Below, piece after piece: positions 37,706 to 49,602 of a DNA stretch of 64,000 nucleotides. A program made the position numbers and the translations under genes. Location: NCBI GenBank assembly GCA_008360975.2, contig CM039179.1, forward strand, positions 51,504,561 to 51,568,560, given 5' to 3'. This DNA comes from Lichenostomus cassidix. Lineage: Eukaryota > Chordata > Aves > Passeriformes > Meliphagidae. Numbering within the stretch: the first letter of the stretch is position 1; every line of letters starts with the position of its first letter. A model generated the notes under the pieces. That model ran no database searches, was not told where the DNA came from, and saw nothing but the letters and a program-made list of their open reading frames with translations.

Positions 37706-37722
37706 AAAAAAAAAAAAAAAAA
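37706..37722. repeat. Poly-A run of 17, with poly-T shortly after
   Basis: The A run is followed about 25 bp later by a T run near 37747-37759, so the two could pair as a hairpin. Confidence 0.8.
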
Positions 37723-38254
37723 TAGGGGTTTGTTCTGCGTTTGGATTTTTTTTTTTTTAAGTTTTACAGCATAAATAAAACAAATTTTTTTGCGTGCTCT
37801 CTGTATGTAAAAGAAACCACTCTGTGGAGATTAAAAAGTAGAGAGGTGAAGAGCCAGATACATGAGAATCTGAGATTCCATTCTGGACATCAGGGCAAGT
37901 ATTATCCTGGAGGCCGGAGATGAAAGGCAGGAGGAAAGAAATGCCAGTAAAATGAAGGCAATTGAATTAGCATTGAAACTAACGGATTAAGTCATACCCT
38001 ATTAGTATAATAAAACTGTAATTATTTATGATTAATTAATTTCTCAATATTGTGGAGCAACTACTTATAAATAAAAGAATTCTTACAGTGCCAAACAGCT
38101 AAAACACTGGATAAAGGAAACTTTTCCAGATAGTAATTTGTTAGAGCATGCAGACAACTGAAAATATTATAACATTCATGCTATTAAGTATATATGATAG
38201 TGGCCAAATTCTACAGCACTGGGCAATAATCCAGATTTCCAGAGCACATTGCCA

Positions 38255-38300
38255 ATACAGTATGGAATATCTCTTTGGTCAGCTGGGGTTGGCTGAGAAA
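38255..38300 (-). mobile_element. Possible LTR scrap
   Basis: The bases tggaatatctctttggtcag correspond to tggaatatccctttggtcga in the LTR at 8585-9153, in the same orientation. Only about 40 bp can be matched, so this may be a remnant or chance. Confidence 0.3.
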
Positions 38301-41300
38301 GATTCAAGTCCCATAAAGGTTCAGCTGAAGATCCTGTTGTAAATGTCTCATTTTTCTGCAATGTTGGATCCTTCTGGGTGCATCAGCATCTCATAAAGCA
38401 GTGCTATAGTTAAGATGTGTGTTCTCCATCTTTATGTGGTGATTTCTGTGCACAGAATCCCCTGCAACCTATCGCCTCCAAAAAACCCCAACAAACAAAA
38501 ATGCCCAAACCTAAGCATTGAGTAGAATAGTTCCTCAACAGACTAGCTTACCAAAGCACGGCAATACTCTGATATAGCTGTATTTTTTACCCCAGAAGCA
38601 GTTGTTAAGGGATTAGTTTGAGAATCTGTCTTTTAGGTAACATTGACAAGTGTTGTGTACCACTGTGTAGTTAAATTATTGGGTTTTTTACATGTCAAAT
38701 CTCAGGAAAAATATGGCCTTCTAACTGCTTTCACTGTGGGTTGACATAAGGCCTGAGTGTTTTAAAGTATTTTCTCTGCAATATTGATTTGCATGTATAT
38801 TAGATATTTGCTTTGGATTTGTCTCCTAATCATGGGCAACATTACAGGGATTCTTTTTCTGATTTATTAAGTATCTTTTCTTTGTATTTTGCACCTTCAC
38901 TAAGTAGTAGATCACGACCCAATTCACTAAAGAGTTACAAATCATAACAGCAACACTTCTAATAATTTCTAAGTCATGTTCACAGGATAATACTGTGGCA
39001 GAGTTGAGAACCTAGTGTCTTATCTACAAAACTGAATGTAAATAAAGGGTCGACAGGCAGATCTTTGCTTCTATAAATTTGCATTGCATTAGCATGTTAG
39101 TGTAATATCTTCTGGCCCAAGAGGGCAGCAATACTGATAATATTCTTTAAATCAACCTTGATACTTGCCTGTGAATAAACATAGGTATTTTCAACATTGA
39201 GTCACTGAATATTCACTAAAGAAGGTAGGTCAGGTCTAATTCTCCAATTAATGACCTACTAAATTCCAAGCTTGGCCTATGGTAGTCCTATATGCAGCAT
39301 CCAAAGAAAAGTAATTGTATTTCACACTCAGTTAATATTAGGGCTTTGAGAACTAAATACGAGGTTTAATTTATAATTTATTTCATGACGCATAATTTAA
39401 AGCAAATAGGAATTTACTTTCTTTGATAACACTAATATGGAAGAGAAGTGTTTTAAGACTTTCATGGGGAAAGAACAAGGTAAAGAAAAGCAGCAATGTT
39501 AATTACAATTAATACAAAATTGTATAAAGATGCTTCTGTGGGTGTGGGTAGGAAAGGAGATTGTTAGAAATGTGCTTCCACCCGGACACTGACTAAATGC
39601 AGAATTTAAAAGGGTGGACTAACGTCTGGGTGTTATTTAAACAAGTTTAATACTTGGACAGCAAACCACTGATTTGTCTTCTCATGTTCAATGTCAGGAT
39701 ATAGTGTATGTCTCTCATCTTCTTGAAAGGTAAGAAATTTATTTATACTTCCTATTTAAACTGTAAGTTTTTGTATACAAATTTATCCTTCCCAGTTAAA
39801 ATTTCATGTGTCTACAAATTTCAAAATGCAGATATTACAGTAAAGCTAGCACCACAGATAATTTTTTTTTCATCTTGTATCCAAGTGCAAGTATATTTAC
39901 AGATGTTTTATAAAAAACTTCTTTTAAAATTTTCACCCTATAAAGTTAGGTCTATTAGGCAGATAAAGAAATTCAGAATTAAAAATATGGTAGGCAGTGC
40001 TTCTTTATTTTGTAACATCACAGAAAAGCAATTTAAAATCCCATTCCAGTCTTCAAGTATAAATAATTGTAACTGTAGAGATCTCAGCACCTAATTAGAC
40101 ATAATAGGGTTTTTGCTGCATAGCTTTGTGAAGGCAATCAAAAGGAAAATGCCTGCAATTCCAAGCTGTACAATTAATTTTTTAGATCTCATTTAGTTTA
40201 AAAATAACACTGTTTGCTTTTATAAATTCCTAGGTCAAAATGCTTAGGAGAATTATCTTCCAGGTACTTTTTTTGTTCAGTAAAACATTAAAATTTCTCT
40301 GCACTGTACTTAATGCACTTAACTGTTCAATATGTTGCTGAAAACATGTCCTCTTAAGAAAACAAGTTGCTTTCTTTCCTAAAAGAGATGTTCACAGTTG
40401 GTTTAGCTGTCCAATAACTGTGTGAGAACTAGGAAAGCTGAACTGTTCACAATGTCATGTAAATGAAAGTAATTAATCAAAAGATGGGTAGAACGAATTG
40501 CTCCCTCAATGCCAGAATTATTATTTTCCACAAATTAAAAAAGTAAGATTTGATTCCACTAATTTCCAGTTTCTTTGTGCAGATAAATAATAACTGGTTA
40601 TTTAATGTAATTCCCTTATAGGAAAATAGTCAATTTCTGAATGTATTATTGCTTTTGTCAGAAAACAACAGAGCACTAGTATCATGTGAAAAAGTAAATA
40701 CAAGAGGATTTCTTCTTTTCTTATGTGTTAAACTGGTTTGGTGAAGGTGAGGTACAGGAAGAAAAGCTATGAAGGCCTTCTGTCCTTTCTTTTCTCTTAC
40801 CAAACTGTCCTGAAAGACCTAACAGTATTGTTCTTCTGTTCAATTTGCTTAATGACAAGAGTTCAAGTGTCAGCTGGAAGTAGTTATTTTCTCATTAAGG
40901 AACAGGAAAAGCTCATTATTTATAATGTATTTTAATAAAAAACATTATTTACATTCTGAGTGTAAATCTAGGTGGATGTTTATTATCTTGTGGACATACA
41001 TGACAGAAAACAAAATTATGTACGCTGACATCAGTTTATTGTAGGACACATAATGACCATGAAAACCTGTTTCATAAAGTTGAAATGAACTCTGATCTTC
41101 TAACACACTGTTCAGTATCTTGACTACAAAAAGATGAAAAATCGTATCTCAAGAGACCAAGCAGAAATTGGCTGCACCATTTAGAAAAAATAAAAGGTAT
41201 ATAGAGTTCAGTACCTTTGGTCTTTAAGGAGGAGGAATTCTAGAGTGTGCTAATAGTATTGGAGCTCTGACATTTCAACACAGACTACTTACGATGAATT

Positions 41301-42028
41301 TAATTTTTTTCTTCTATTAAAACAAATGACCTGGAACATTCAGAAAATAGTCTTGTTTCATCAATTTTATGGGAAAATATTTTGCTTTGGGATCTTGGGG
41401 AATGTATCCCTTGAGGTTTTAATTGTCGTGTTGCCATTTGCTGTTATCATGGGCTGTTCAGTAACTTTAGTCAGAGAGGAGATGTACTGCAATGCATCCT
41501 GTGTGATGAGGAGGCTTCAAGCACCATCTTTGGGACTACCCTTTAGTCCATATGTGTGATATCAAAATCACATAGAAATTCTAGTATCTAAGCTTAGAAC
41601 AAATTCAAATGCTTGAATTCAATACTTGAATATTGAATTCTTCATATACAACACACTCTGCAGTAATACAAAATGTGTATTTATATATTTCCTCGGGGGA
41701 GATGATTACATTATCATTGCTTCTCGTTAGAATATTTTGAAACATGGTACAAGCACTGCCTAATGGGGAAAGAAAATACTTCTGCATTGCTTAGAACTTT
41801 GCCAACCTGGCTTCTTAGAAAACATAAGAATCAGACTGTGGGGCTTCATAAATAGGTGGGTCTGAGCACAGGTAACAGGCACCCAGCAGATGCAACAGTT
41901 TGTGCAGCAGCTTCCACAAAAGGGGGCCAGAAACTACTGAGGGAAATATGTTGGTTTCTGCAGTGGGGGAAAAAGTCAGAAGGAAATAATCAGAAGTATC
42001 TCACAGGGCTCTGTCTGCATTGTATAAA

Positions 42029-42289
42029 TGTCGCTGTTGAGCCGCCAGCGGAGAAAAGGACCCCAGTTCTCAGTGTGGCAAGAAAGAGCGTTTATTATTT
42101 TGATTTCCATATATATATAGACTTTTCAGAGGTCGCCCAGATTGGTCAGCCAGAAACCTCCCCCTAGGCCTGATTGGCCAGGCCTGAATTGTCCAAATCT
42201 CGAGACACTGTTTGAAAAACATCCAAACTTTATCTTTGTTTATAAAACACAGGCGAATGTTCTCACGAGAAAGACCTGTGCTAGCCACA
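42029..42289 (-). mobile_element. Short solo LTR, 261 bp, with 7-bp target-site duplication
   Basis: Begins TGTCGCTG and ends CTAGCCACA; the end inverts to TGTGGCT, an imperfect 7-bp terminal inverted repeat. It is flanked by gtataaa at 42022-42028 and 42290-42296. On the minus strand TTATAAAC near 42240 precedes AATAAA (complement of 42091-42096) by about 145 bp, the normal promoter-to-polyA order. It is unusually short for an avian ERV LTR. I do not recognise the family. The duplication may be 6 bp plus one chance match. Confidence 0.75.
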
Positions 42290-43769
42290 GTATAAACTCA
42301 GAAAAGTTCTCATGAGAAGAGCAGAGAAGCCATTGAAGACTATTTTTTGTTTGAAGCTCTTTTACAGGAGTAAGAAAAGAAAGGCATAGAGAAAGTAACA
42401 TTATATTAATGCAATGAGCTTATTAGTTTTCATTGTCACAAAAAAAAAAAAGTAAAAATCCATGAAAATGCAAGAAGAATGGTATTTTGATTAAGGGGAA
42501 ATCGAATTTCCTATGTAAAGTGAATTAAATAATTGTAATGGCTTAATTTACAGCAGGAAATAGATGAGAATAAAACTCAAATATTAAGGACTTGAAAGAA
42601 TATGAAATATTGAATGAAATAGAAAGAGTAATTGAGGGAAACCTTTTATATCCTAGTGAAAGTGCAAATAAGTTTTTTAAAGAAGTAAAAGCTGAAAATT
42701 TCAAAACTGATGAGATGTGATATCATGTGCTTCACAGATTCCTTGTGAAATTCACTGCATAATAATACAACTCTGTTTATGTGTGAAGGGGAGAGGGGAT
42801 TTGTGTGTTTATCTAGACACCAATTCTGGATATATGTATTTGCATGGAAACATTTGCACCCTTGAACTTTCTTTGAATATGATTTATTTTTTTATCCCAA
42901 AAAGAATTTAATTTCTCATTTAACTTTGCATTTAATAAAGAGTATATAAATGAAAAGCTAAAGATTACAGTGTTGTTATGACAAATCACAGTAAATAATT
43001 TTTTTATGATGTAAACCTCTCTGTTCAGGATTTAAGAATATTTGAAAATATTAGATAGTAGAGTAAACAAAGGCCAACACCCAAACTACATATATTAGAC
43101 AGCGTATAATCCCCTCATTATTATGTGAACACTGACACATCTTCCCACATGTTGTTACTGGTTGTGTTCTGAGATAAGATATTGAGCTATATGGATCACT
43201 AATTCAATTTGATATCCACTTTAATATTCTGGAAAAATTATAACTGGAACATGTGATTGAATAGAAAATATATCTAGGCAAAACAACGATAACAATTGGA
43301 GAATGTGTTCTACAGAAAAATATGAGGTTCAACTTTCATTTGAAGGAAAAATTTTCCACACGTTAGTAGAGTTTTTTTTAATTATTTTCTTTTTCAAGTT
43401 AAAAAATATTGAAAAATGAAAATTAACATCCAAACTGCAGGAACACTTTCTGTGAACACTGAGATGAAACATGTTCAAACTCATTGATAAATATAGTTTT
43501 AAAGTCAAATCAGGTTTTAATGAATTAATTTTCTGAAATAGAACAAAACATTCCTACACAGAAAGTGGAAACTTCACACTGTTTTAAATTAAGGATAGAC
43601 TTTTCTGCAACAAAAAATAAAGCCATTCTCTGAAACTTTAATGATCTACTGTTTTCTGACTTTTTGATGAGTTCAAATCGTGTGAAATGGAGTGAGGGGA
43701 AAAAAAAGACATTGACTTAGGAATATGACTGGATTTAGCCTGAGATTTTTCAGAGCAAGGCTCATTTGG

Positions 43770-43990
43770 GATCATGGATTCATAGAATGGAATTACTGAG
43801 CTCACTGTCTTGTAACAAACGGTGCTTAGCTATAATTTATCTTCTAGAGCCTTCTAAGCTTAACTGAAAAAACTGTGAGATAGTGAATTCACCAATTCCT
43901 TGGACCGGGTGATTCAAACCCCTCATAGTTAAAAAATTGTTTCTTATTTAAATATTTCTTACTTCACTTTTCACGTTTTACATTTTGGTG
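43770..43990 (-). mobile_element. Old CR1 fragment (probable)
   Basis: Begins gattcatagaatgg, the reverse complement of a CR1 3' end, and later reads ggtgattcaaacccctcata, aattgtttcttatttaaata, which aligns with the reverse of the CR1 KFFT/LDIRK stretch. It is strongly diverged and AT-drifted. It lies about 700 bp upstream of a KLHL1 exon. Confidence 0.6.
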
Positions 43991-44699
43991 GTTTTTTTCC
44001 AGCATATAAAAGGATCTTCATATATCCAACATTATTTTTCTGTGAAGGTGTCTGGTTATTTCTTTTTTTTTTTGATAGTATAAAACTGAGGAAGCAGCTT
44101 AAATTTCTCAGTCCAATTACTTGCTCAAGCCTTCAAATGTGTTTTTTGATTCTGTACCAGTCCATCACAGCTCCTGAAAAATTGTGTATTTTCTTCTACA
44201 TGATTGACAAAAATGGTGAAAAAACCAGACTTCTTTCTCTTCTCTGCAGAACCCTGAAGCAATTCCATTCAATGAAATCCCCCTTAGGCTGACAATTATC
44301 TGAGATCTATCAGGTATCCAGTCCATACTTTATTATAATGTTCTTTACTGCTATTCTAAAGAGCTAATTCATGATCAGAAATTATGAGATACTAAAGAGA
44401 ATACAGAAATCTAAGAGGATCACATAATTGACAGGTTATTCTATGAAGCTAACACTCTTCTCAAGGAATGAAATTAAGTTTGTTTGACATGACCTGTTTT
44501 TCATAGAGCCATGTGGAGCAGCATTAATTTTATTCCTGTTTGTTATTTCTTAATTACTTAAATCTCAAATTAGTGCTTCCATTTCCATTTAGAATATACA
44601 ATATACATTTGGTGGTTGCGTTTTGGAAAACTCTTTTATCTTTTACTACTGATAGAGGAAAAATACTTTTATCTTCTCTCACTTTTTCCTCCATTTTAG

Positions 44700-44862
44700 G
44701 AGTTACAGTGCTTGAAGGGCCTATTTATGCAGTGGGAGGACATGATGGTTGGAGTTATTTGAACACAGTTGAGAGGTGGGACCCTCAAAGTCAGCAGTGG
44801 ACATTTGTGGCAAGTATGTCAATTGCCAGAAGCACTGTTGGAGTAGCAGCATTAAATGGCAA
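44700..44862 (+). CDS. KLHL1: KLHL1 coding exon 3 of 6 in window: kelch blade 3
   Basis: Encodes [20 protein letters not shown], then [18 protein letters not shown] and [15 protein letters not shown], one complete kelch blade. The diglycine GGHDG and the WDPQSQQW spacing are canonical. The acceptor is ccattttag before 44700. The donor is aa/gtgagtag after 44862, close to consensus. The exon is 163 bp, starts with two bases completing a Gly codon and ends with two bases (AA) of the Lys codon finished by the next exon. The open frame that begins at 44540 is intron read-through and not coding. The blade text [15 protein letters not shown] is one of the stretches I used to separate KLHL1 from KLHL4 and KLHL5, which differ here as I recall them. 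Confidence 0.96.
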
Positions 44863-45338
44863 GTGAGTAGGGTATGCTTACACAATTGAAACACTTGTTT
44901 TGAAAACCAATGAAGCTTAACTGTCATTGCTTTCCTTTATTAAGTTGCAGTGGCATTGAAATGTTCCAGAGCAGATCAAATGGTCCAAGCAGCTTTAATA
45001 ACCCTGTTACTTTGCAAGAAACTGGCTTCAGTGGTGCATAAGCCATGCAGCAGACTAGCACAAGCAACATCTAGACAAATAACCCTGGAGATATTGGTCT
45101 AAAATCATGAAGAGCTGCATATGATTATGTATATATATTCCAGCTTTGTTTCTTTTTCATAGCTGACCATATATTTAATGCTTCCCAGTTAATAAAATCT
45201 CAATTGAATTTTGCATGACTTATATCAAACACTTTTAAATTAAAAGAGATGTTCTCTGTGTCCCAGAAGGGTAGGATGGACATCACTGGAAACTGAAAAG
45301 CAGTGGTCTCACTGCAACAAGTACAAGTATGCTACTGA

Positions 45339-45366
45339 TTTTTTTTTTGTTTGTTTGTTTGTTTTA
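45339..45366. repeat. (GTTT)n microsatellite with T run
   Basis: A T run followed by four to five gttt units, about 470 bp downstream of the KLHL1 exon at 44700-44862. Confidence 0.9.
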
Positions 45367-45644
45367 ATCTAAGTAATTATCTTTTAAAAATATCCCATAT
45401 GCCAAGAACTGCAACTGGAAGATATATGTAAGGACCAAACCTTTCAACTCCCCAGTGCTATTCTCGTAACATTTCTGTTCTACACAACTAACATGCTGCA
45501 TTCCTCAGGATATTGAAAATAGATATCTAAATGAGAAACAAGATGTTGGATTTAACATTCAGCAAAGGAAAAAAATATTTTACTATGGAAGTTCTGAGGA
45601 GTTTTTTCTTGGATATTCACTATGATTTCTTGCTTCTGCAGTGA

Positions 45645-45664
45645 ATTAAATAAATAAATAAATG
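45645..45664. repeat. (AAAT)n microsatellite
   Basis: Four to five aaat units, short and probably not very variable. Confidence 0.8.
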
Positions 45665-47149
45665 AAATGCATGAGACTGTATTTGAAGTGAGAGAGCTAT
45701 GAATGATCCTATGTGTGTATCTCTCACACTGCTTTGGGCACTTTACATTAAATGGATACTGGATGCTAAATATTTCAAATGTGAGTTTCTTAAAAGTCTT
45801 GGAAAAATACAGTCTCTTCTTTTGTGTTTTAATTGGGGAAACTATTCCTTTGTGATCTTCTATTTCTCTATGGTTGGCTTTTAATTTTTAGCAGAAAAAA
45901 GGAAAATTATATTTTTCTACCAGCTTATGATGGAAATAAATTAAAAAATTAAAGATTTCATATTCTGGTCTCCTCAGGCTCAGAGTGAGGTGATGGACTT
46001 GTAAGTAACCTCTTATTAGTTCCCAATGTACCGAAGTGTTTTTGAAGCTCTCTTGTGTAGACCATGCAAGTAAATGATCAACTATTTTGCTCCTCAAACA
46101 AATTGAAACAATACTATCTGAATTTGGCAAAACAGGGCACACATTAATGAATGTTGTTTCCTGAAATACATTTTAAAATTTAAACTGAAATTCTTGTGTC
46201 AGCATCTTTTCTAAAACATGAAAGGGATTGTGTCAACATGTGTATCATAATCTAATCTTAAAAATATTTCATTAGTGAAGCCATAAAATCCTATTGATTT
46301 TCTTATAGATGAAGAAAAATATCTGAATTACTTTTTTTTTTTTAATTTTAAATTTACTCCATTTGACAGGGCTCTTTTCTGTGATAATGTTGCCTTATTA
46401 CACTTAGAAGTTGCAGTACTGTTTCATCCAGGGGGTCTTAATGGAATATCTTCCTCTCCCAGCACAAAGGTGACCTGGTTGTTACCTCCAGATTTCCCAG
46501 AGTAATAGGATACAGTGGTTATTATCCTTCAATGAGGAACATAGCAATATTCATTTTAACTGTCTTCCTAGATGTAAGGGACAGCTAGAACAACTAATAA
46601 AAGAACTAGGTGGTTTTCTAGATAAAGACGCATGACAAATTTATTTTACCAGAATTTCAACGGAACAATTTATCTGGTATAATTTTACATAGGAAATAAA
46701 TATTTAAGATGGAGAAACAGAAAGGTGAATAGTAGAGGAATTTGAAAAGAACTGTATGCAATAACTAGGATATCACATTTACCCCTGGAATTCTTTAAAG
46801 ATCTTTCCTGTGTTAAAAATGTCTAACAGCAAGAGCAAGTTAGGTAAATTACCAGACCTTTCAAAGTGGCACCAAGGGAACAATATCATATTGTTCATGT
46901 TGGATATATGAATACAGAAGTATTTGGATGACCTTAAGAAGCAGCACAAAAAAGATATTTAGTAGTACATATGTGAATTAACAGGCCTTGTGTTTGAAGA
47001 AAATTAATGTTAAGAAGTGAAAGAACAGGTGAAAAAAGCTCTGTATGTTGTTAGCCCAGAAAGAAAACAGTAGAAGAAATCTGGGGTAAAAATAAAGAAA
47101 TGCTACTGAAGAGTACATAAAGTTTAATTAATATTGGAAATATTTATAT

Positions 47150-47290
47150 TATTTGTGTTACTGTGTGGAATTCTGGTCATCCATATTGAAGGAAGTTCAA
47201 ATGCAATTGCAAAGCTTATATAGTGTGTACCATACTATCAAGAAAGACTGTCATAGCAAAGAAAAGCAACAAAACTGTTGCAGCTGGCAA
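47150..47290 (+). mobile_element. Possible ancient CR1-like trace
   Basis: The phrase tactgtgtggaattctggtc followed by an A/G-rich stretch and aagaaagactg resembles the CQFWxPH region of old reptile-type CR1 elements. The similarity is weak and limited to about 140 bp. Confidence 0.3.
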
Positions 47291-47633
47291 ATGAACAGAT
47301 GCACAAAATAGCTACAGTCCAGCTGGGAAAATAAAGATGGAACAAAAATAATACAAGAACAACACAGTCATGTCCATAAAGCTGTCATCTGGTTCTAAAA
47401 GCCTGTTTATTGACTCATAGAAAGAGTAATATTATGTGGTTTTATGCAACACCAAAGACTGAAATCTCAGAATTTTTATTTTCAGTAATATTTTTGACCA
47501 AGTCAACAAGTCACCAGTGGGTTCTGGGTACCACTAACAATATATACTGAGACTTTGGAGGTTCCATCTCCTTCATCTTCATGTGTTTCTTATAGTCAAA
47601 CAGTAATGCAAGAGTGGAGTGTGTTATCCTTAC

Positions 47634-47635
<2 letters not shown>

Positions 47636-47664
<29 letters not shown>
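47636..47664. repeat. (AT)n microsatellite
   Basis: Twelve perfect AT units plus imperfect edges. It is self-complementary and can extrude as a hairpin. Confidence 0.93.
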
Positions 47665-49240
47665 GCATACAATTCTTTATTTTTGACTTTTTAACTTGAT
47701 GTCTTTATCAATTTTTAACATACTTTGGTAGGTGTGGTAGGACTTGCCATGGCTGTAGAATTTCATGGGGTGAAAAATGGTCAGTGGGTCAAAAATGGAA
47801 AGAGCATCATCCGTTCTGCCTTGTTAGTGTTTACAACCTTGTTGCACAGATTGGAAGAGAAAGAGTGCATGAACTTCCTCAGATCAGCAATAGATATTTG
47901 TGCTAAAATTAAATTAAATTTTTATATTAAATGTGAAATAGAGATTTACACTTTGAAAAACTGGGAGAGGATGATGCTTTTTATATGCAGATAATGAGTC
48001 AAGAGTTTGGATGATTTATTTGAATTCTTTTTTGGGGCTGACATAAGTGGTGTGTAACTAGTGTGCAATTTATACTATGTAAGATTAGCATTCTATGGTT
48101 GCCAGCAGATAGTGCTGAAGCAACAGTGCTTTTCTACAGTATAAGTTAGAAGCTCCAAGGAACCAAAAGTATAAAAAAGTCTTATATTTTCCGGAAACTT
48201 TTTAAAATTTTCAATTACTCTTTCAAGATTTTCTTTATTTCCTCATTTTTAAACTCAAGAAGAAAAAGAAGAAACAAAAATCTAGTTGACGCTTCAATCC
48301 AATAAATATTAATCCTTCCAGTAACTTAAAATGTAAATGCCTCCAAATTTATAGTTAACATCATAGCTGTTTATTAGCCTTCTATTAAAAACTCTCTTAT
48401 ACATGAACCACACATTCCCTAAGAACACTAAACCTTTACACTAATTTAATTTAATTTCAGAGCATATTTTATGCTGATGGTGTAGCTCTAAATAAAAATG
48501 AAATTGAGTTTACACTCTTTCCTCAGGAATATATACACCTCAAAGACATTCTCTGTATCATACAGATTTATGCCATTCCAAATATTTGTGTGTCACTACC
48601 ATAACTGAAGTTTTTCTATATTGCTCTATTATATGGCCACAAAGACTGAACTACAAAAAATATTATTTAGTTTCTATTGCTATGTTTGAAATTATCCATA
48701 TTTTCTGGAAGGAACTGCAGCTATCACGGCAGAAAGTCTGGTCCTTTACTTTTGATCTCTTTAACAAGTATCAGTAAATCTGTGTTACAAAAGGATAAAA
48801 TGCTCAGCTGTTGATAAGATCCACAGGTTGACTTTAAATGGCAGAACGTCAGAGCAGTGTCTTAAGTGTCAAAAATAATGACTTTGACACACACTGGCAA
48901 GCAGTTCAATCTCATAGTAACATCCTGTGGAATCAAGAAGAGAGTCCTGCCCTTTATTGATTGCCACATCCTCCAATATGTGCTATAATGAACTTGATAT
49001 TTCCCCCTGCTGCTATTGTTTTTATTAAATACCACACACTATTGTTGGTATATGATAGATGAAAAAAAAAGGAATTGTTTAATTCTAACTTTTAAAATTC
49101 GAACTGTGTAAGTATTCTTTTAAATAGTATTTTACTTTCATTTGAGAAAAAAGGTTTTATAAGTATTCATTGTATCTGAAGGAAAGTAAAAGAGCAAGGA
49201 GAAATACTGCAAGAGAATATTATTCTCCATTGATCTATCT

Positions 49241-49602
49241 GATCACTTACCAATTGCTATCACAGGCAAAATAGATTTGACTTGGGAAAACTAATGCAAT
49301 TTATCAGTAATAAAATTACATTCTGGCTACTGAAAAGCAAGCCCCAATTTTAAAATACCACCTATCTTCCACCCTTTCCCAGGCTCAAATTATGTCTTGT
49401 TTAATCCTATAGCCCCACCCCTGAATGGTCCAGGGAGCTGGGGAATGGGGGTTGTGGTCAGCCCATAATTGCTTCTATCTGCCTCTCTTTTCTCACACTT
49501 TTCCCTTGCTCCATCATGGGCTCTCCATGGGCTGCAGTCCTTTGGAAGATAATTTCCTATTCCGGTGTGGTGTCCTCCACAGGCTGCTGTGCCTGTGACT
49601 GG
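49241..49602 (-). mobile_element. Decayed ERVL-type LTR with internal deletions
   Basis: Text such as gatcacttaccaattgctat, gacttgggaaaac, ggggaatgggggttgtggtc and gtcctccacaggctgct follows, in order, the common avian ERVL LTR whose terminal part also occurs at 3742-3856. Large parts of the consensus repeats are missing and no target duplication was found. Confidence 0.72.

Larger units (their letters stand above)
31833..44699 (+). other. KLHL1: KLHL1 intron, 12.9 kb
   Basis: From gtaag at 31833 to ttttag at 44699. It holds a 261-bp solo LTR (42029-42289), an old CR1 fragment (about 43770-43990), a possible LTR scrap (38255-38300) and an unassigned GC-richer block at about 32320-33000. An open frame of 128 codons at 39708-40094 lacks any recognisable domain and has AT-rich intron-like composition. 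The rest is unique AT-rich sequence in which I see nothing. Confidence 0.9.

Noticed and set aside
39708..40094. 128-codon open frame on the + strand
   Set aside because: AT-rich, rich in Lys/Phe/Ile, no domain, no splice or promoter context, and inside a KLHL1 intron. Its length is what chance allows.
44540..44699. N-terminal extension ([10 protein letters not shown]...) to the kelch exon
   Set aside because: These bases are the intron's 3' end. The clear ttttag acceptor at 44699 and the split Gly codon place the exon start at 44700.
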